From: Epiperipatus broadwayi
Lineage: Eukaryota > Onychophora > Udeonychophora > Euonychophora > Peripatidae
Direction of reading: 5' to 3'
DNA: 64,000 bases
Assembly (NCBI GenBank): GCA_028023455.1
Contig: JAQFVV010000028.1
Span: 1,878,501-1,942,500 of the forward strand
Shown here: positions 48,051 through 58,540 of the stretch, one piece after another
Position numbering within the stretch: position 1 is the stretch's first letter
Layout: each line of letters starts with the position of its first letter
Program-made: the position numbers and the translations under genes
Notes under the pieces: model-generated
The model's input: only the letters and a program-made list of their open reading frames with translations
Databases searched by the model: none
Told to the model about the DNA's origin: nothing

Positions 48051-48118
48051 TATATATAGTATGGTATTATTAGTACTAATATATATATATATATATATAT
48101 ATTAGTACTAAGAATACC
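48012..48118. repeat. (TA)n arrays with inverted duplicate of host sequence
   Basis: Right edge of the PLE-A insertion. TA arrays lie at 48012-48046 and about 48079-48102. GGTATTATTAGTACTAATAT (48063-48082) is the inverted copy of the PLE-B sequence ATATTAGTACTAAGAATACC (48099-48118). Confidence 0.8.
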
Positions 48119-48850
48119 ATCACTATAGGTAATCTCAACATCAAGAAAATGAACCACTGTTTTAGAAAAATTCATTGAAAATTGTATATTATTATTAAAA
48201 TTATTTAGAAAATCAAAAAATGTATGAAGTTCTTCTTCATTGTATGGCCTGATCATAAAGACATCATCTATATATCTCAGCCAAGCATGAGGTTTAAGGC
48301 TAGCAATCTCAAGTATAGACCTTTCCAATTGAGCCATAAAAATGTTTGCATAATTTGGTGCCATTTTTGTTCCCATTGCAGTACCTTGACTCTGTAAATA
48401 ATAGATAGAGTTAAAAGCAAAATAATTATTCTTTTTTCTCAATGTTGAGATGTTTATTCATAAAAAAAAACAGATACAGTAAAACAAATGAAATTTCAGG
48501 AGCAACATAGTAAGAGGGGAAAGGATACATGTAAAAAGGGAATGGGAAGGAGAGAGTGGAAATGGTGTGCAGTCCAGGCCGGTTAGAAATTCATGTCTTC
48601 GTGATTGAGTCCTATGACAGAGGCTGAGAGGATGGGAGTTGGAGGATTTCCCAAGTGTCTGTGAGGAGTGAGGGGGGGGGCTAGTTTGGTATCTCAGGTT
48701 TTAAGAGTGTGAATTAGGTCCAAGAGCTTTTCATTGACTGAATGTACTCTCTGGTCAAGGATAATGGCACATCGGAGCAACCAGAGAGCATATCAAAATA
48801 ATTATTCTTTAAGATTAAATTCACTAATTCAACAACAGTCATCATTTTGT
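48090..48850 (-). pseudogene. PLE-B reverse transcriptase fragment, split by insertion
   Basis: Minus strand: TVVELVNLILKNNYF (48842-48796) leads up to the 359-bp insertion. The frame resumes at 48434 as KNNYFAFNSIYYLQSQGTAM, then GTKMAPNYANIFMAQLE (the PLE RT block), RYIDDVFMI (YxDD-type catalytic motif, about 48290-48265) and VHFLDVEITYSDGILSTN. There the TA array and nested PLE-A intervene. The upstream palm (motif A) is absent because of 5' truncation at 48850. The motifs are intact; the copy is dead through insertions. Confidence 0.85.
48435..48793 (-). mobile_element. Retroposed 3' end (LINE tail or transcript) with 17-bp target duplication
   Basis: Flanked by CAAAATAATTATTCTTT at 48418-48434 and 48794-48810. 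The insert is clearly richer in G+C than its host. On the minus strand it starts with a short open piece, LRCAIILDQRVHSVNEKLL, to a stop, then a C-rich untranslated region. It ends with AATAAA about 20 bases before the A-rich junction. These are hallmarks of LINE-machinery insertion. The source is a 5'-truncated LINE or a host mRNA; the protein piece is too short to tell. Confidence 0.75.
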
Positions 48851-49321
48851 GCACTAATTTTGTGTCAGAAAAGGGATGTTTTTCATGTGAGGATAAAAGA
48901 TGTCTTACATGCAAACATATTATTGTTACAAAGATGGTTCAGGGAGATACCATTCATGGTTTTAAATGATATATCCCCAAGTATGTCAATTGTAAAAGTA
49001 TAAACTTGGTATATTTAATAGAATGTAATAGATGCTCATGTCATTACATAGGTGAGTCAGAAAACAGTCTACATATTAGAATGACCAACCATAGGTTTGA
49101 TATTTTACATAAAATGAAGATAGAACAGTTTCTAAACATTTCAATTTACCTGATCACTCGATTGATGATTTAAGAGTGGTTATATTGGAAGATAATTTTT
49201 CTTCCATGAGAGAAAGAAAACAGAAGGAGAGTTTTTTATTTTTAAATTTAAGACATTACATCATCATGGGATGAATATGAATATAGGTACTATCACATCC
49301 TTGAATTACCTGGTTTCCTAG
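48851..49321 (+). pseudogene. PLE-B endonuclease, inverted second copy
   Basis: Homologous in inverted orientation to 46057-46530. In shifted frames it contains the Cys-rich block near 48880-48915, SINLVYLIECNRCSCHYIGES-like sequence near 49000-49060, and ends at TAG 49321. A deletion near 49125 and other shifts break the frame. It forms one arm of the PLE-B fold-back. Confidence 0.7.
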
Positions 49322-49749
49322 GAATGTTTTTTTTTATTTCCTAAATAATTATTTTTTATTACCTAAATAATTATTTTTTGTTTCTTAAATAATTATTTTA
49401 TAGGTGGACTAGTACGAACTAGAATATGTAAAAAATATGTGTATAGGATATATATATATGTATATAGTAAAATACATATATATATACAGTTTTTTTTGGT
49501 GTGTACATATATAATAGTATATATATATATTGATATATTTTAATATATGATAATAATGTGTGTATCATTTTGGGTTTTTAAAATAAGTTTTTTGTGAAAT
49601 AATTTTTTTAGTATTTTTTATACAAAGTTTTGTAAATATATATATTTATACAACGTTTTTAAAGATTTTTAGCCTATAGGAATTAGTTTTGCTATCTGAT
49701 ACGTAACTGTCTGTAATATTTTAGCGCTTAATTTCTGTAAGTAGCCATT

Positions 49750-49796
49750 TTGCTTTCTGACGAAAACCAGTCTGATTGGTTGAAATATTAAAGCAG
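49750..49796 (+). ncRNA. Hammerhead-ribozyme-like motif, PLE-B inverted copy
   Basis: Stem I TTGCTTT/AAAGCAG, core CTGACGA, stem II AACCA-GTCTGAT-TGGTT, GAAA, A-TA-T then T. Core position 7 is the one position where any base is tolerated in hammerheads, and it is where this copy differs from 45008-45053. Confidence 0.75.
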
Positions 49797-49830
49797 TTTT
49801 ATAGAAGTAATTCTGTGTTTTTATTATATA

Positions 49831-49954
49831 TATATGTTCATACTTCTGGTTTATAAAGTAAATAAAATAATCTCAAGGTAAAGCATAAGACAAGTTTTTT
49901 TTTATACAGTGATTTATCTGAAACCCTTTTATTGCAATAGCTGAAAGTCATTAT
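49831..49954. other. Short spacer with (TA)n
   Basis: No recognised feature beyond TA tracts. Confidence 0.4.
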
Positions 49955-50425
49955 ATATATAGAGAGAGAGAGGGATTTGAACTTAAGATTTTCAATGTAT
50001 ACTCATCAATATATATATATATATCAAGCAGAATTAGCAGTCATCAGTTGGATCAGATCCTAATTTCACACACATATATACAATCAGTGATAGGCTTATA
50101 CATAAAAAACAATTTCTTAAATTTTAACGGACAGGCTTCAATCTTTTCACCCTTCCAACAATCCAACTATCTATTTCATTGAAAAACCAACAATTATACT
50201 CAAAGCCCTTGGTGAATTTGATATTGTAATCATACCCATATAGACATTACATCAATCTAATCCGTCATATTATCGGACTATTATGTATCCATTTATATTA
50301 ATAGCAGATGGATTGGGGATCATTTATTTTTTCACATATATGACGTCATGTGTATTGGTTGTTTGAAATGGAGTAGGGGATGAATATAGATTGAAAATCC
50401 TAAGTTCAAACCCGCTATTTAGTAT
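49955..50425. mobile_element. Fold-back family B, copy 2 (internally deleted)
   Basis: The left arm is nearly complete (GAGGGATTTGAACTTAAGAT ... GGACAGGCTTCAATCTTTTC ... CATATAGACATTACATCAAT). The right arm keeps only its outer part (GTGTATTGGTTGTTTGAAAT ... AATCCTAAGTTCAAACCC). The CTGATGA core is visible on the minus strand near 50057-50070, but its GAAA partner is lost. Confidence 0.7.
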
Positions 50426-51354
50426 AGTAAACATTATGTATAATGAATGAATAAGTTAATTATATATATATACACACACTCTAGCAATAAAGGAATTTTA
50501 ATAAAACATAAAATGAAATAAGCATTTTGTACAAAGAGTCAGAAAATTTATTGAACAACAAAAAAGAGAGAATATCAAACTTCATTAGTCTTAGGACATA
50601 AAGTTATGTTTGAGTTGCTATCAAATTCATTTGAGAATAAGGGTGTCAGTGCAATTCAAAAAGCATTACTGAATATAGTATATTGTCCTAGTACGTTTTT
50701 AATATTAATTCTATTCTCTCTATATATATATATATAATGGAGAAAGAGTCGTGTAAACAATTTTCTGATAAAATATAAAGGAATTCTATATAAAGCAATT
50801 TTCCATCTAAAATCTTGGTATGCTTAAAAAATGCAATTAATTTGTATATATATAAAAAAAGATGTTATTGGAAAAGAATGAAAAGAACGCATTTTGCACT
50901 TGTCTATTTTTTAAATAAATATTTTGCATAATAAATGCACAAAGAATGTTCATTTTATTTTTTGAAAAATTGCATTATTAAAAAAATTATCAAAGTTGGA
51001 GAGTGTTTTTTAAATGGGGGTAAAAAATCCATAAATGACTATTTCTTCTGCACAATTGTTCTTTTCATAGAATTTATTAAATTTAAAACCATGATCAATA
51101 GTACGTATTTTAATCAAAAATGACTTTAAACTTTGTTTTGTGGTAACGGAGGCAAGAATGTAACATTCTTTTCACTTTTAACAAAGGAAAACTTTCAGAA
51201 AAAAACTATTAGATTCTGATTCAGAGTTTAAAGATACCAACAAATTACATAGAATTAAAACTTTGAATGCTTCATTAGAAATATTTTATATAGCAATAGT
51301 TGAATAAATCAAAAACATGTTAATGGCTAGCATTGCCAAAATATGTACAGAAAG
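50426..51354. other. AT-rich spacer
   Basis: No recognised gene; short TA tracts. Confidence 0.45.
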
Positions 51355-51546
51355 TTTGACACTTGTAAATCAAATTAAAATTATATATATATATATATGA
51401 GAGTTAAATTTATAGCTGGTTTCAGAATGTGATAATCTTCAGTCTAATAAATAATTAATAATAATCCTTAATGTATTTATGTAAAGTGGACAATGTTAAA
51501 GTTATGACAACCAGAAGGTTTGAGACTTGTAAATCAAATTTCAATT

Positions 51547-51588
<42 letters not shown>

Positions 51589-52470
51589 GAGGTGTCAAAT
51601 CTATATATGGGCTAGAAGTGGATAATAACAAAGTTGTAACAGCAGAAAAGTTTGAGATTGCAAATCAAATTGCAATTATAAATATGTATATCTGAACCTA
51701 CCCTGACACCTCTCTGAGGAGTGCCAAAGCACGAAACCATAGTCATGGGTTTGGGGAGGGGTTCCTGATGGAGATATTTTAAATGCTTTCTCTGGCTAAG
51801 CATTTACACAAAGCTTGTTGAGGAATTGACAATCCTCATTGTTTATAACGTACAAGCTTAAGAGAATAGGGTCATGTGATCTATGACTCTTATTTTGACT
51901 ATGAATATATGATGTTTCAAATTTATATTTAGACCAGAAATGATATAATAATATTTAATCTAATAAATAATTAGTAATAATCACTAATATATTTATCTGA
52001 AGTGGATGGTGTCCATGTTATGAAGGCAAAAAGATTTGACACTTGTAAATTGTAATGCATTAATTTGCTATTGATAGATGGTGAACAAATAATGAAATCA
52101 TCTAAAAATTGTGACCCGGACTGATAGAAAAGTGGTGGTTCAACAGGAAATGCATTATTGATTTTTTTCACATATCTTTATTTAATTCCCAAGAAAGTGT
52201 GGTGAAATGGAAATTTTAAATATATCTAAAAATATATATATAATATATGGAAAAAAGGAATAAAGTTGACCTAATGATACTATGTTTTTATGTTAATTAC
52301 AAAGTATATCTATTAATTAACTAGGTTTAAAATTTATAATATGGACTAGGGATGACAATCTGTAATCAAATCAACATAGGTCATAATTATTTATGTATTT
52401 ATCTGAAGTAGATGGTATCAAATATGTAACTGTAGGATATCAGATACGTATAGATCAAATTTATATAATT
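51355..52470. repeat. Degenerate tandem array, unit about 190 bp, split by repeat D
   Basis: GACACTTGTAAATCAAAT-type text recurs near 51358, 51522, 51657 and 52030, followed by TA tracts. TAATAAATAATTAxTAATAAT and ATTTATxTGAAGTGGA recur between them. A fourth or fifth, more diverged unit reaches about 52470. The unit near 51657 is interrupted by repeat D (51693-51905). An (AC)n(AT)n tract lies at 51546-51590. Confidence 0.65.
51693..51905. repeat. Dispersed repeat D, copy 2
   Basis: Matches 20905-21125 from TCTCTGAGGAGTGCCAAAGC to GTCATGTGATCTATGACTC. It sits inside a tandem-array unit, which shows it is mobile or was copied as a unit. Confidence 0.75.
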
Positions 52471-53264
52471 TATAGACGTGTAAAGATTTTGTGGTCACAG
52501 AATTAATTTACTAAAATAAACATGTTATATACTGATTAGTTGTAATCATACTAGTTGCTTCTTTTTCAATGAAGTTATGCTCTTAGGAATATATTCTAAA
52601 TCAAAATGACAAAGTAAGGTTTAGCTATAAATCCTGGCTTTCAAGCCATTGGTTGTTTACATTCTAAAATATATTAAATTTACATAATGATAGTTATTTT
52701 TTACAGTTGCTATATTGAAATTCTAAATATAATTCAAGTAGTAATTCATTTTTCTCATCCGAAATAAATTGTATACACCAGCCATTTATTAACACCAGCC
52801 ATTTATTATTGAAGACCATAAATGCTTGGGCTAAAGGTAACATTTATACATGTCTTTTTTATTTATATAATCAATAAAATTCCACTTTTCAGTAAATAAG
52901 GTGTTCAATGAGGTAATACAATCTTAATATCAGCTCATCACTTGATAATTTAAGCTTACTACAGTATTATGAATTAGAGCAATACTATTCCAGTGCCATC
53001 TATTGACAGCTTGAGTAATCAGTATGTACAGCTTATAAGTAAAGGTAATTTATTTCGATTCTTAGATCACATTCTAGCTTTTACTTTGATCACACATCGC
53101 TTGACATTCAAAATTAAAGCTAATACTTTTTTTTTATGTTCAGGTTACTCTTTAATTTGTTTTAAAAAAACTTTAACTCCAAGCCAAACCTCCTTGTAAA
53201 GTTATACAGATCTGCCACAAAACCAGTAATTGAATATCATAGCAACTTTAGATTTTTTCAAATA
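52471..53264. other. AT-rich spacer
   Basis: ACCAGCCATTTATTA is tandemly duplicated at about 52778-52808. No gene; the frame at 52993-53199 has no motif. Confidence 0.45.
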
Positions 53265-53565
53265 GTATCTTTTTGAGAGGTTATTCATGTCAGTTAGTTC
53301 AGCTTAGACTGGCTCAGCATAAATATGTATACACAAGAGCTACAATCAAAAAAAAAAAGGCAGCTCAGTATTTTCTGACCATCAGCAGGAACACAACCAT
53401 AAATTTGAGCCATCTAAGGCCAACATCGTATGCACAGAAAGAAACGATGTCAAGAGGAAGGTCAAAGAAGCATGTTTCATCACCAGCGATGCCAGAGCAA
53501 TAAACAGAAAGGACATGTGCTTCGCAATTTCGAAAAAATGGATGATATAAGCGATTTCCATGCAT
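53265..53565 (+). pseudogene. Penelope-like element E, GIY-YIG endonuclease relic
   Basis: The first frame reads LVQLRLAQHKYVYTRATIKK (53285-53350), matching the RLxEHKxxVxxxxxxxSAxAxH region. After a shift in an A-run, the frame continues as DHQQEHNHKFEPSKANIVC, then TERNDVKRKVKEACFI and INRKDMCFAISKKW (to about 53545). This is the His, Glu and KR.xEA..I end of a Penelope-type endonuclease. Different residues at nearly every variable position show a separate family from A-D. One frameshift and the lost YIG half make it inactive. Confidence 0.65.
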
Positions 53566-53972
53566 TTGCATATAGTTAACAATATAAAAAGGACTATGAA
53601 TATGGAGCTGCAAGGGCTCTGAAAGCGCAAAGTCTAAAAGATAGAATAGCTAAAAAAAAGCCTACTAATTAATAAACTTAAAAGTTTCACCGTAACGCAA
53701 TTAGTTTTAGCGTATTAGTAATTAGTACATATTACAAAAAAAAAACAGTTCTTTATACTAATTCCCAATAGATGATACTATAGTAGAGAGCTATTCTTTG
53801 TTTGTAATTAAAATTTTACTTGACATATAAATAATTATATTATTCTGCTAAAGTCATCGCAAATCTTATAAAAATATTTTTAAAAATATCTAAAGTAACA
53901 CAAATTCATTTTTAAAAATCCTTTAATATTTTTGTGTTCATGTTTATCACTTTCTTCTTTATTGGTTTTTTT

Positions 53973-54080
53973 AATTTTTTTTTTTTTTCATGTGTTAAAG
54001 CATCGGCTCGGAAGCGAACCCACAAACCTGGGAAAACTGCTTGTAAGGGGCTGTGCCTGACCACTCGGCCACCAATGCTT
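53973..54080 (-). mobile_element. tRNA-derived SINE, family 1, copy 4
   Basis: The minus strand reads GCATTGG at the start and CCGATGC at the end, a 7-bp acceptor-like stem. It has A-box TGGCCGAGTGGTCAGGC, an anticodon-like region CCTTACAAG, B-box GTGGGTTCGCTTCC, then TTTAACACATG and an A-run. The best preserved of the four in tRNA-like folding, but the anticodon stem is disrupted. Confidence 0.8.
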
Positions 54081-55159
54081 GACTTAATTTTTTTTTTCCA
54101 ATCTTTTTTTATGTTACCTATTCAAGTTGTTTATAAATTCTAGGAGTCATTTTTAGAATTTGGATTTAAATCCAAAGCCATGTAATCTTTAAACCCCTTT
54201 CAGGTTCCAGTCAGACTTTCTCCACATAATCAGCCTATAGCTAATCCATCTAACAAATTTAATATTAATAGGTGTAGGGGTATTTTTATAAATCAATAGA
54301 AGAAGTTAATCAAGGATAGAATATAGATGAAAATTTCATTACCTTAAAATCTGCAAATCTGCTCAGTATTGTTTTCTAAACTAGTCTATACTAGCGTGGG
54401 AAGCGTTTGGCCTGCAGTAATATTTTATCTCTACAGCATTATAATCCTGCTTGAGTAATACGTATAACAAATTGATAAAACATATTTGATAAAGTAAGAT
54501 ATATATTTAATTTAAGTCTCATTACACTCTTTTAACATAAAACTTCAGCAATCTTTATCTTGAAATTTTCACTTCTCTTAAATATTGCTCTGGGATTTTC
54601 AATGCTACCGAACTGGCCACTGCATTAATCTCTTAAGGTTTGGACATTTTTAATCTCCAAGTGTGCAGATATTTTTCCGATAAGCAGTTTACTTCCTAAA
54701 TCTCTTTATACATCCATGAACTCTCCTTTGCTTTAAAAAAATGTGCTTTAAATGATTGTTAATATCATCTACAGAAAGTCATTTATTTATATTAGCTTTA
54801 GTTTCCCAATTATTGTCAAATGGTTGTAAATAAATAAATATAGTTTATTTATTTTTTTAAAAAGAAGTATACTTAGAAATACAGAGTCGTGGTGCATCTT
54901 ATTACATTGTTGATTTTTCGCAGATTTTCATTTACTGCTACAGTTACACTTTTGGACAAACAGAAAGGGAAGTCCACAAACTTGAGAGCATCTTTAAACA
55001 ACAAGTGAAGTAACAATATAAAAATAGTTATAAACTACTTCCATAACCAAACTAACATAGTTTAGAAAAAATCAGATTTTATTTATACTTTTTCCAAATA
55101 CATTTAATTGTTAATAATAATATTTAAGTTAGTAGAGAACATGTTTCAAGAGCTATAGT
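54081..55159. other. AT-rich spacer
   Basis: No recognised gene or repeat. Confidence 0.45.
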
Positions 55160-55285
55160 TTTTTTCTCTTCTTCAAGTATTGCTAGCCTGACCGAGAAAC
55201 AATCGAGCATATGAATTAAATTAGTGATCTTTAGATTCATAAATCCTGAATTTAAAACAGTGATATAATTAACTAGATTATTCTT
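55160..55285 (-). mobile_element. tRNA-derived SINE, family 2 copy (degraded)
   Basis: The minus strand has AATCTAGTTAATTATATCAC, ATTTATGAATCTAAAGATCA, then TTTAATTCATATG in place of the B-box, and GTCAGGCTAGCAATACTTGA. Confidence 0.55.
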
Positions 55286-56764
55286 CCAAAAATATTCTAG
55301 TTAGTAACTTAATGTTTTTGAATCTAAACCCTATGGTGCAAACACCATGCTACTAGTCACATGATCAGATCACTAATGCCCAACAGTAAGAGAAGGTCAA
55401 TGCCTCTCGAAATATTATAACATATAGTAATCTTTGCGTTACTGACAGATATATTTTTGGAGAAAGGTATAAATAACATGTGATTTTTTCTTAAAACAGT
55501 AACAATTGAACTAAATGATGAAAATAACCCAAATAAGTAAAATGATTTTCTTGAAATTCTTCAATAAGATAAATTTATAACCTGAAAAGTAAATAAAACA
55601 GACACCCGTGAAACATATGATAAATAAGGTTAAACACATTATCCACTTTGAGTAAAGCATAATAAAATGAATGCATTGAAAGGTCAGAGCAATAAGTTGA
55701 TAAACTAGGGAAGGAACACTCTAATTATGCTTGAAAGCAGAAATAAATAAATAAGATATGAGTATAAAAGTGAAGTTGCCATTGAAACAGCATCCATAAG
55801 AATATGAATATCTCTCTTAACTATGGTGAAGGCTGCAACTTTTGTAATTTTGAAACACAAGGATAATGTATATACTTAACCTAAATGTAATTAGAGGGGA
55901 TTTGAACTCAGACTTTTGCAATTATAGTTTTTATTTTTACAGTCAAAGCATTTTCACATCTATGATCAACCCTAATTAACATGGGAGCTTTATCCTGTAA
56001 ATAAGAATGGTAATTAAAGACTCATTTTCTGAACATAGATAAGATGGTATTCACATTTATATAATTAATCTTAGTTGGGATATTTATCCTGTAACTAAGA
56101 AGTAAATAAAGACTCATTTGGTGACCATAGTTAAGACTGGATTAGCTATGATCTGTCTGCTTGTAATAAGAATCTAAAACATGTTTATGTTATGAAAATA
56201 TTTCAATATTCAGTTAGTCTAAATTTCAATTCAGGTCACCAACTATGGAGAAGATTTATTGACCATAATGACATGAGACCTATCTCAGATATGAATATTC
56301 AAGAAAAACTATGATTAGCCATCTTCAAAAATTATAATTCTGGAACAAAAGATATACAAAATAAATCAACTAATATAAAGGGTATCAGTGATCCTGATAA
56401 TAAGCTATGATTAGATATTCTGTAAATTTCATTCAATGCTACCGAAGAAAAAACAATCATAATATAATGAAAAATTATGTGTAACTGTTTATAGTACCAT
56501 ATTTCATATCTAACACAAATCTATTGTTTTTAACAAGTAAAACAATATAGTGAGCATCTGACTTCAAGTTGACAGTGAAAATATGGAAAGTTTGGTTGAT
56601 TCTGAAGGTTTGTGGTACTGGTATAATGTATGTTAGATATTTTCAACATATTGTTGAAACTGATAAATGCTTAGAAACATTTAAATTTTATTAATACTTT
56701 TGTAAAAACAATCTACTCTCAAAAATAATATGCAGGTTAGTATGAAACACAGAGTTTTGTGTGG
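55286..56764. other. AT-rich spacer with a direct duplication
   Basis: GAGxTTTATCCTGTAAATAA ... AAAGACTCATTTTCTGAACA at 55985-56045 is repeated at 56068-56130. TAATTAGAGGGGATTTGAAC at 55886-55905 resembles the FB-B outer end, so a solo FB-B end may be present. No gene. Confidence 0.45.
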
Positions 56765-57250
56765 TATTAGTCTTTCTTCTTCTAGTCTCTCTAGGCTTAC
56801 CACTGATAAATAATAAGAAAATTGAACTAATGACCTTTAGATTTGTTAATACATAGCTAAGTGTATAAAATTTGTATTAAATGTTTTTTTTTTTTACAGA
56901 ATACTTTAGTTTTTAAAAATATTTTATTGACATAACAAAATGTGTAAAGATGAATATTATAATACATTTTGTTAATGTTGGATCAATTTCATTGCTGGTA
57001 TTGGCTTCTTCCATCAAGGCTGGCTTGGTAATGTGGGTGTTCTAGGTCTGGTAGATGCATGGCAGAGCCATTAACTGCACCAACAGGTTCATGTATGAGT
57101 AAGTAGCATTGCATTCTGTTGGAATTGTCCACCCCTTTGAGGTTGGCCCTATAATGCTGACATATCAGAACTGGTATTCATGAGGTTAGTTGGATTTTCA
57201 CTTTACATTCATAAATCTAAAAGTCACCTGTTCAATTTTCATAAAAAAAT
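56765..57250. mobile_element. Two degraded family-2 SINE copies around a G+C-richer patch
   Basis: 56765-56865 (minus) has AAATCTAAAGGTCATTAGTT, then CAATTTTC. 57181-57250 (plus) has GAGGTTAGTTGGATTTTCAC and AATCTAAAAGTCACCTGTTC. The sequence 56975-57180 between them is richer in G+C but has no recognisable motif. Confidence 0.5.
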
Positions 57251-57323
57251 GCCATGACGAGAACAAAATAACACCTTTCAAATGTTGCTTCATACTAATC
57301 TATGTTTTATTTTGGGAAGATGA

Positions 57324-57325
<2 letters not shown>

Positions 57326-57380
<55 letters not shown>
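57326..57380. repeat. (TA)n microsatellite
   Basis: About 27 TA units. Confidence 0.95.
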
Positions 57381-57384
<4 letters not shown>

Positions 57385-57819
57385 TACCCTGTAATTATTA
57401 ATACTAATATACAAAAATACTAAAGCAGAGATTAAGTATATTAAATAAATGAATTAATCCAAACATACTTTTGAAATGTGTGATCCATAATCATGGTTGT
57501 TCTAATTTAAATATTGTTAAATCTTTGGTTCATTACGTATTGATTTTGTGTGATCGACCACTTCTTTTTAATATTCCATTTTCTGCCATTTCTTTCCTCA
57601 CACATTATTTTAATAATACTATAGTCAAAACAGTGTCCATGTTTTTTTATGATGTAAAATACAGATGTATTAGTTGAATTGGTCTTGGTTCAAGGCATAT
57701 TGGGTTACTCTTGTTTTTAGATTAGATTTTATTTCTCATAAAATGAATATTTAATGAACCAAAAGCTAACAGTATTCAAATTAGCAAAAAAGGAGTCTCT
57801 TAGATTTTTTTCAGAATAA
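57381..57819. other. Spacer with one unassigned frame
   Basis: A 68-codon frame at 57471-57677 has no motif that I can name; no other feature. Confidence 0.4.
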
Positions 57820-58145
57820 CCATAATTAAAACACTAAACACCACATGGCACCACTTCTTGTGCTTGCTCACAACTGTTATTAAAACAGGCAAAACTCTCC
57901 ATACAGTAGTGCCACTCAGTGCAAGCCAAAGTAATCAATGGATGCCAGAAGGATTGTGCATAAAATCCCTATCCAAGGCTGATGAAAGCCACAATCTAGA
58001 GACTAGTCCGGGGATATTGGATGAGTAGGCACTAGGGGATTTTATGCACAAGCCTTCTGGCATTCATTGATTACTCTGGCTTGCACTGAGTAGCACTACT
58101 GCATGGAGAATTTTGCCTTTTTTAATAACCATAATTGTGATGCAC
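57820..58145. mobile_element. Fold-back family A, compact copy
   Basis: The left arm CAGTAGTGCCACTCAGTGCA ... TGCATAAAATCCC and right arm GGGATTTTATGCACAAGCC ... TGCACTGAGTAGCACTACTG are inverted copies of about 100 bp. The centre (57970-58035) holds CTGATGAAAGCCACAATC and ACTAGTCCGGGGATATTGG, a hammerhead-like core whose GAAA is mutated to GAGA. Confidence 0.8.
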
Positions 58146-58327
58146 ATACATCTATAGTATATACAGTTTAATTAATTAATTTAATCTATTTAATCTTAGT
58201 TTGGTATTTTATAAACCCATAATTCAATTTAGGGTGATAATTCATTGTCTTTGTTGGAAAATTAGAAAAAAAATCAGAAAACCCCTCATAGATAACTATA
58301 TAAATCTTTTACATTCTTCTGCTTTTC

Positions 58328-58540
58328 CAGTCTAGTTGATTAGAGTGTCATCCTAAATTTAATATTCATAAATCTAAAGATTTAGGTTCAATTCCCATGC
58401 CAGTTCTGTCATTGGTCAAGCCAGAAACTCTTGAAAAAGAGAGAATTATACCACTTAAAATTTTGTGTTATATACTAACTTGCATGCTATTACTAATCAC
58501 AGAATGTATTTGAAAAGTTTAAATAAATATTCATTTTTTC
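58328..58540 (+). mobile_element. tRNA-derived SINE, family 2 copy
   Basis: A-box region TCTAGTTGATTAGAG (58331-58345) and B-box GGTTCAATTCC (58385-58395). The tail TGGTCAAGCCAGAAACTCTT then GAAAAAGAGAG matches the copy at 20282-20465. Confidence 0.7.

Larger units (their letters stand above)
44975..49830 (-). mobile_element. Penelope-like element B complex (fold-back, with three nested insertions)
   Basis: The main copy runs on the minus strand from 48850 (RT) to 44975 (3' end). An inverted, endonuclease-only copy runs plus-strand from 48851 to 49830, so the two are head to head. Insertions in the main copy are 48435-48793 (retroposed 3' end, 17-bp target duplication), about 46975-48085 (PLE-A copy 2 plus TA arrays) and 45348-45916 (569-bp palindromic unit, 13-bp target duplication). 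Without them the coding order RT, linker and GIY-YIG is continuous apart from point stops. Confidence 0.8.

Noticed and set aside
53365-53630. Two overlapping minus-strand frames of 82 codons
   Set aside because: Antisense to the plus-strand PLE-E endonuclease, which has recognisable motifs.
53973-54080. Functional tRNA gene
   Set aside because: Although the acceptor-like stem pairs, the anticodon stem is disrupted and the unit shares a non-tRNA tail with other copies, so it is a SINE.
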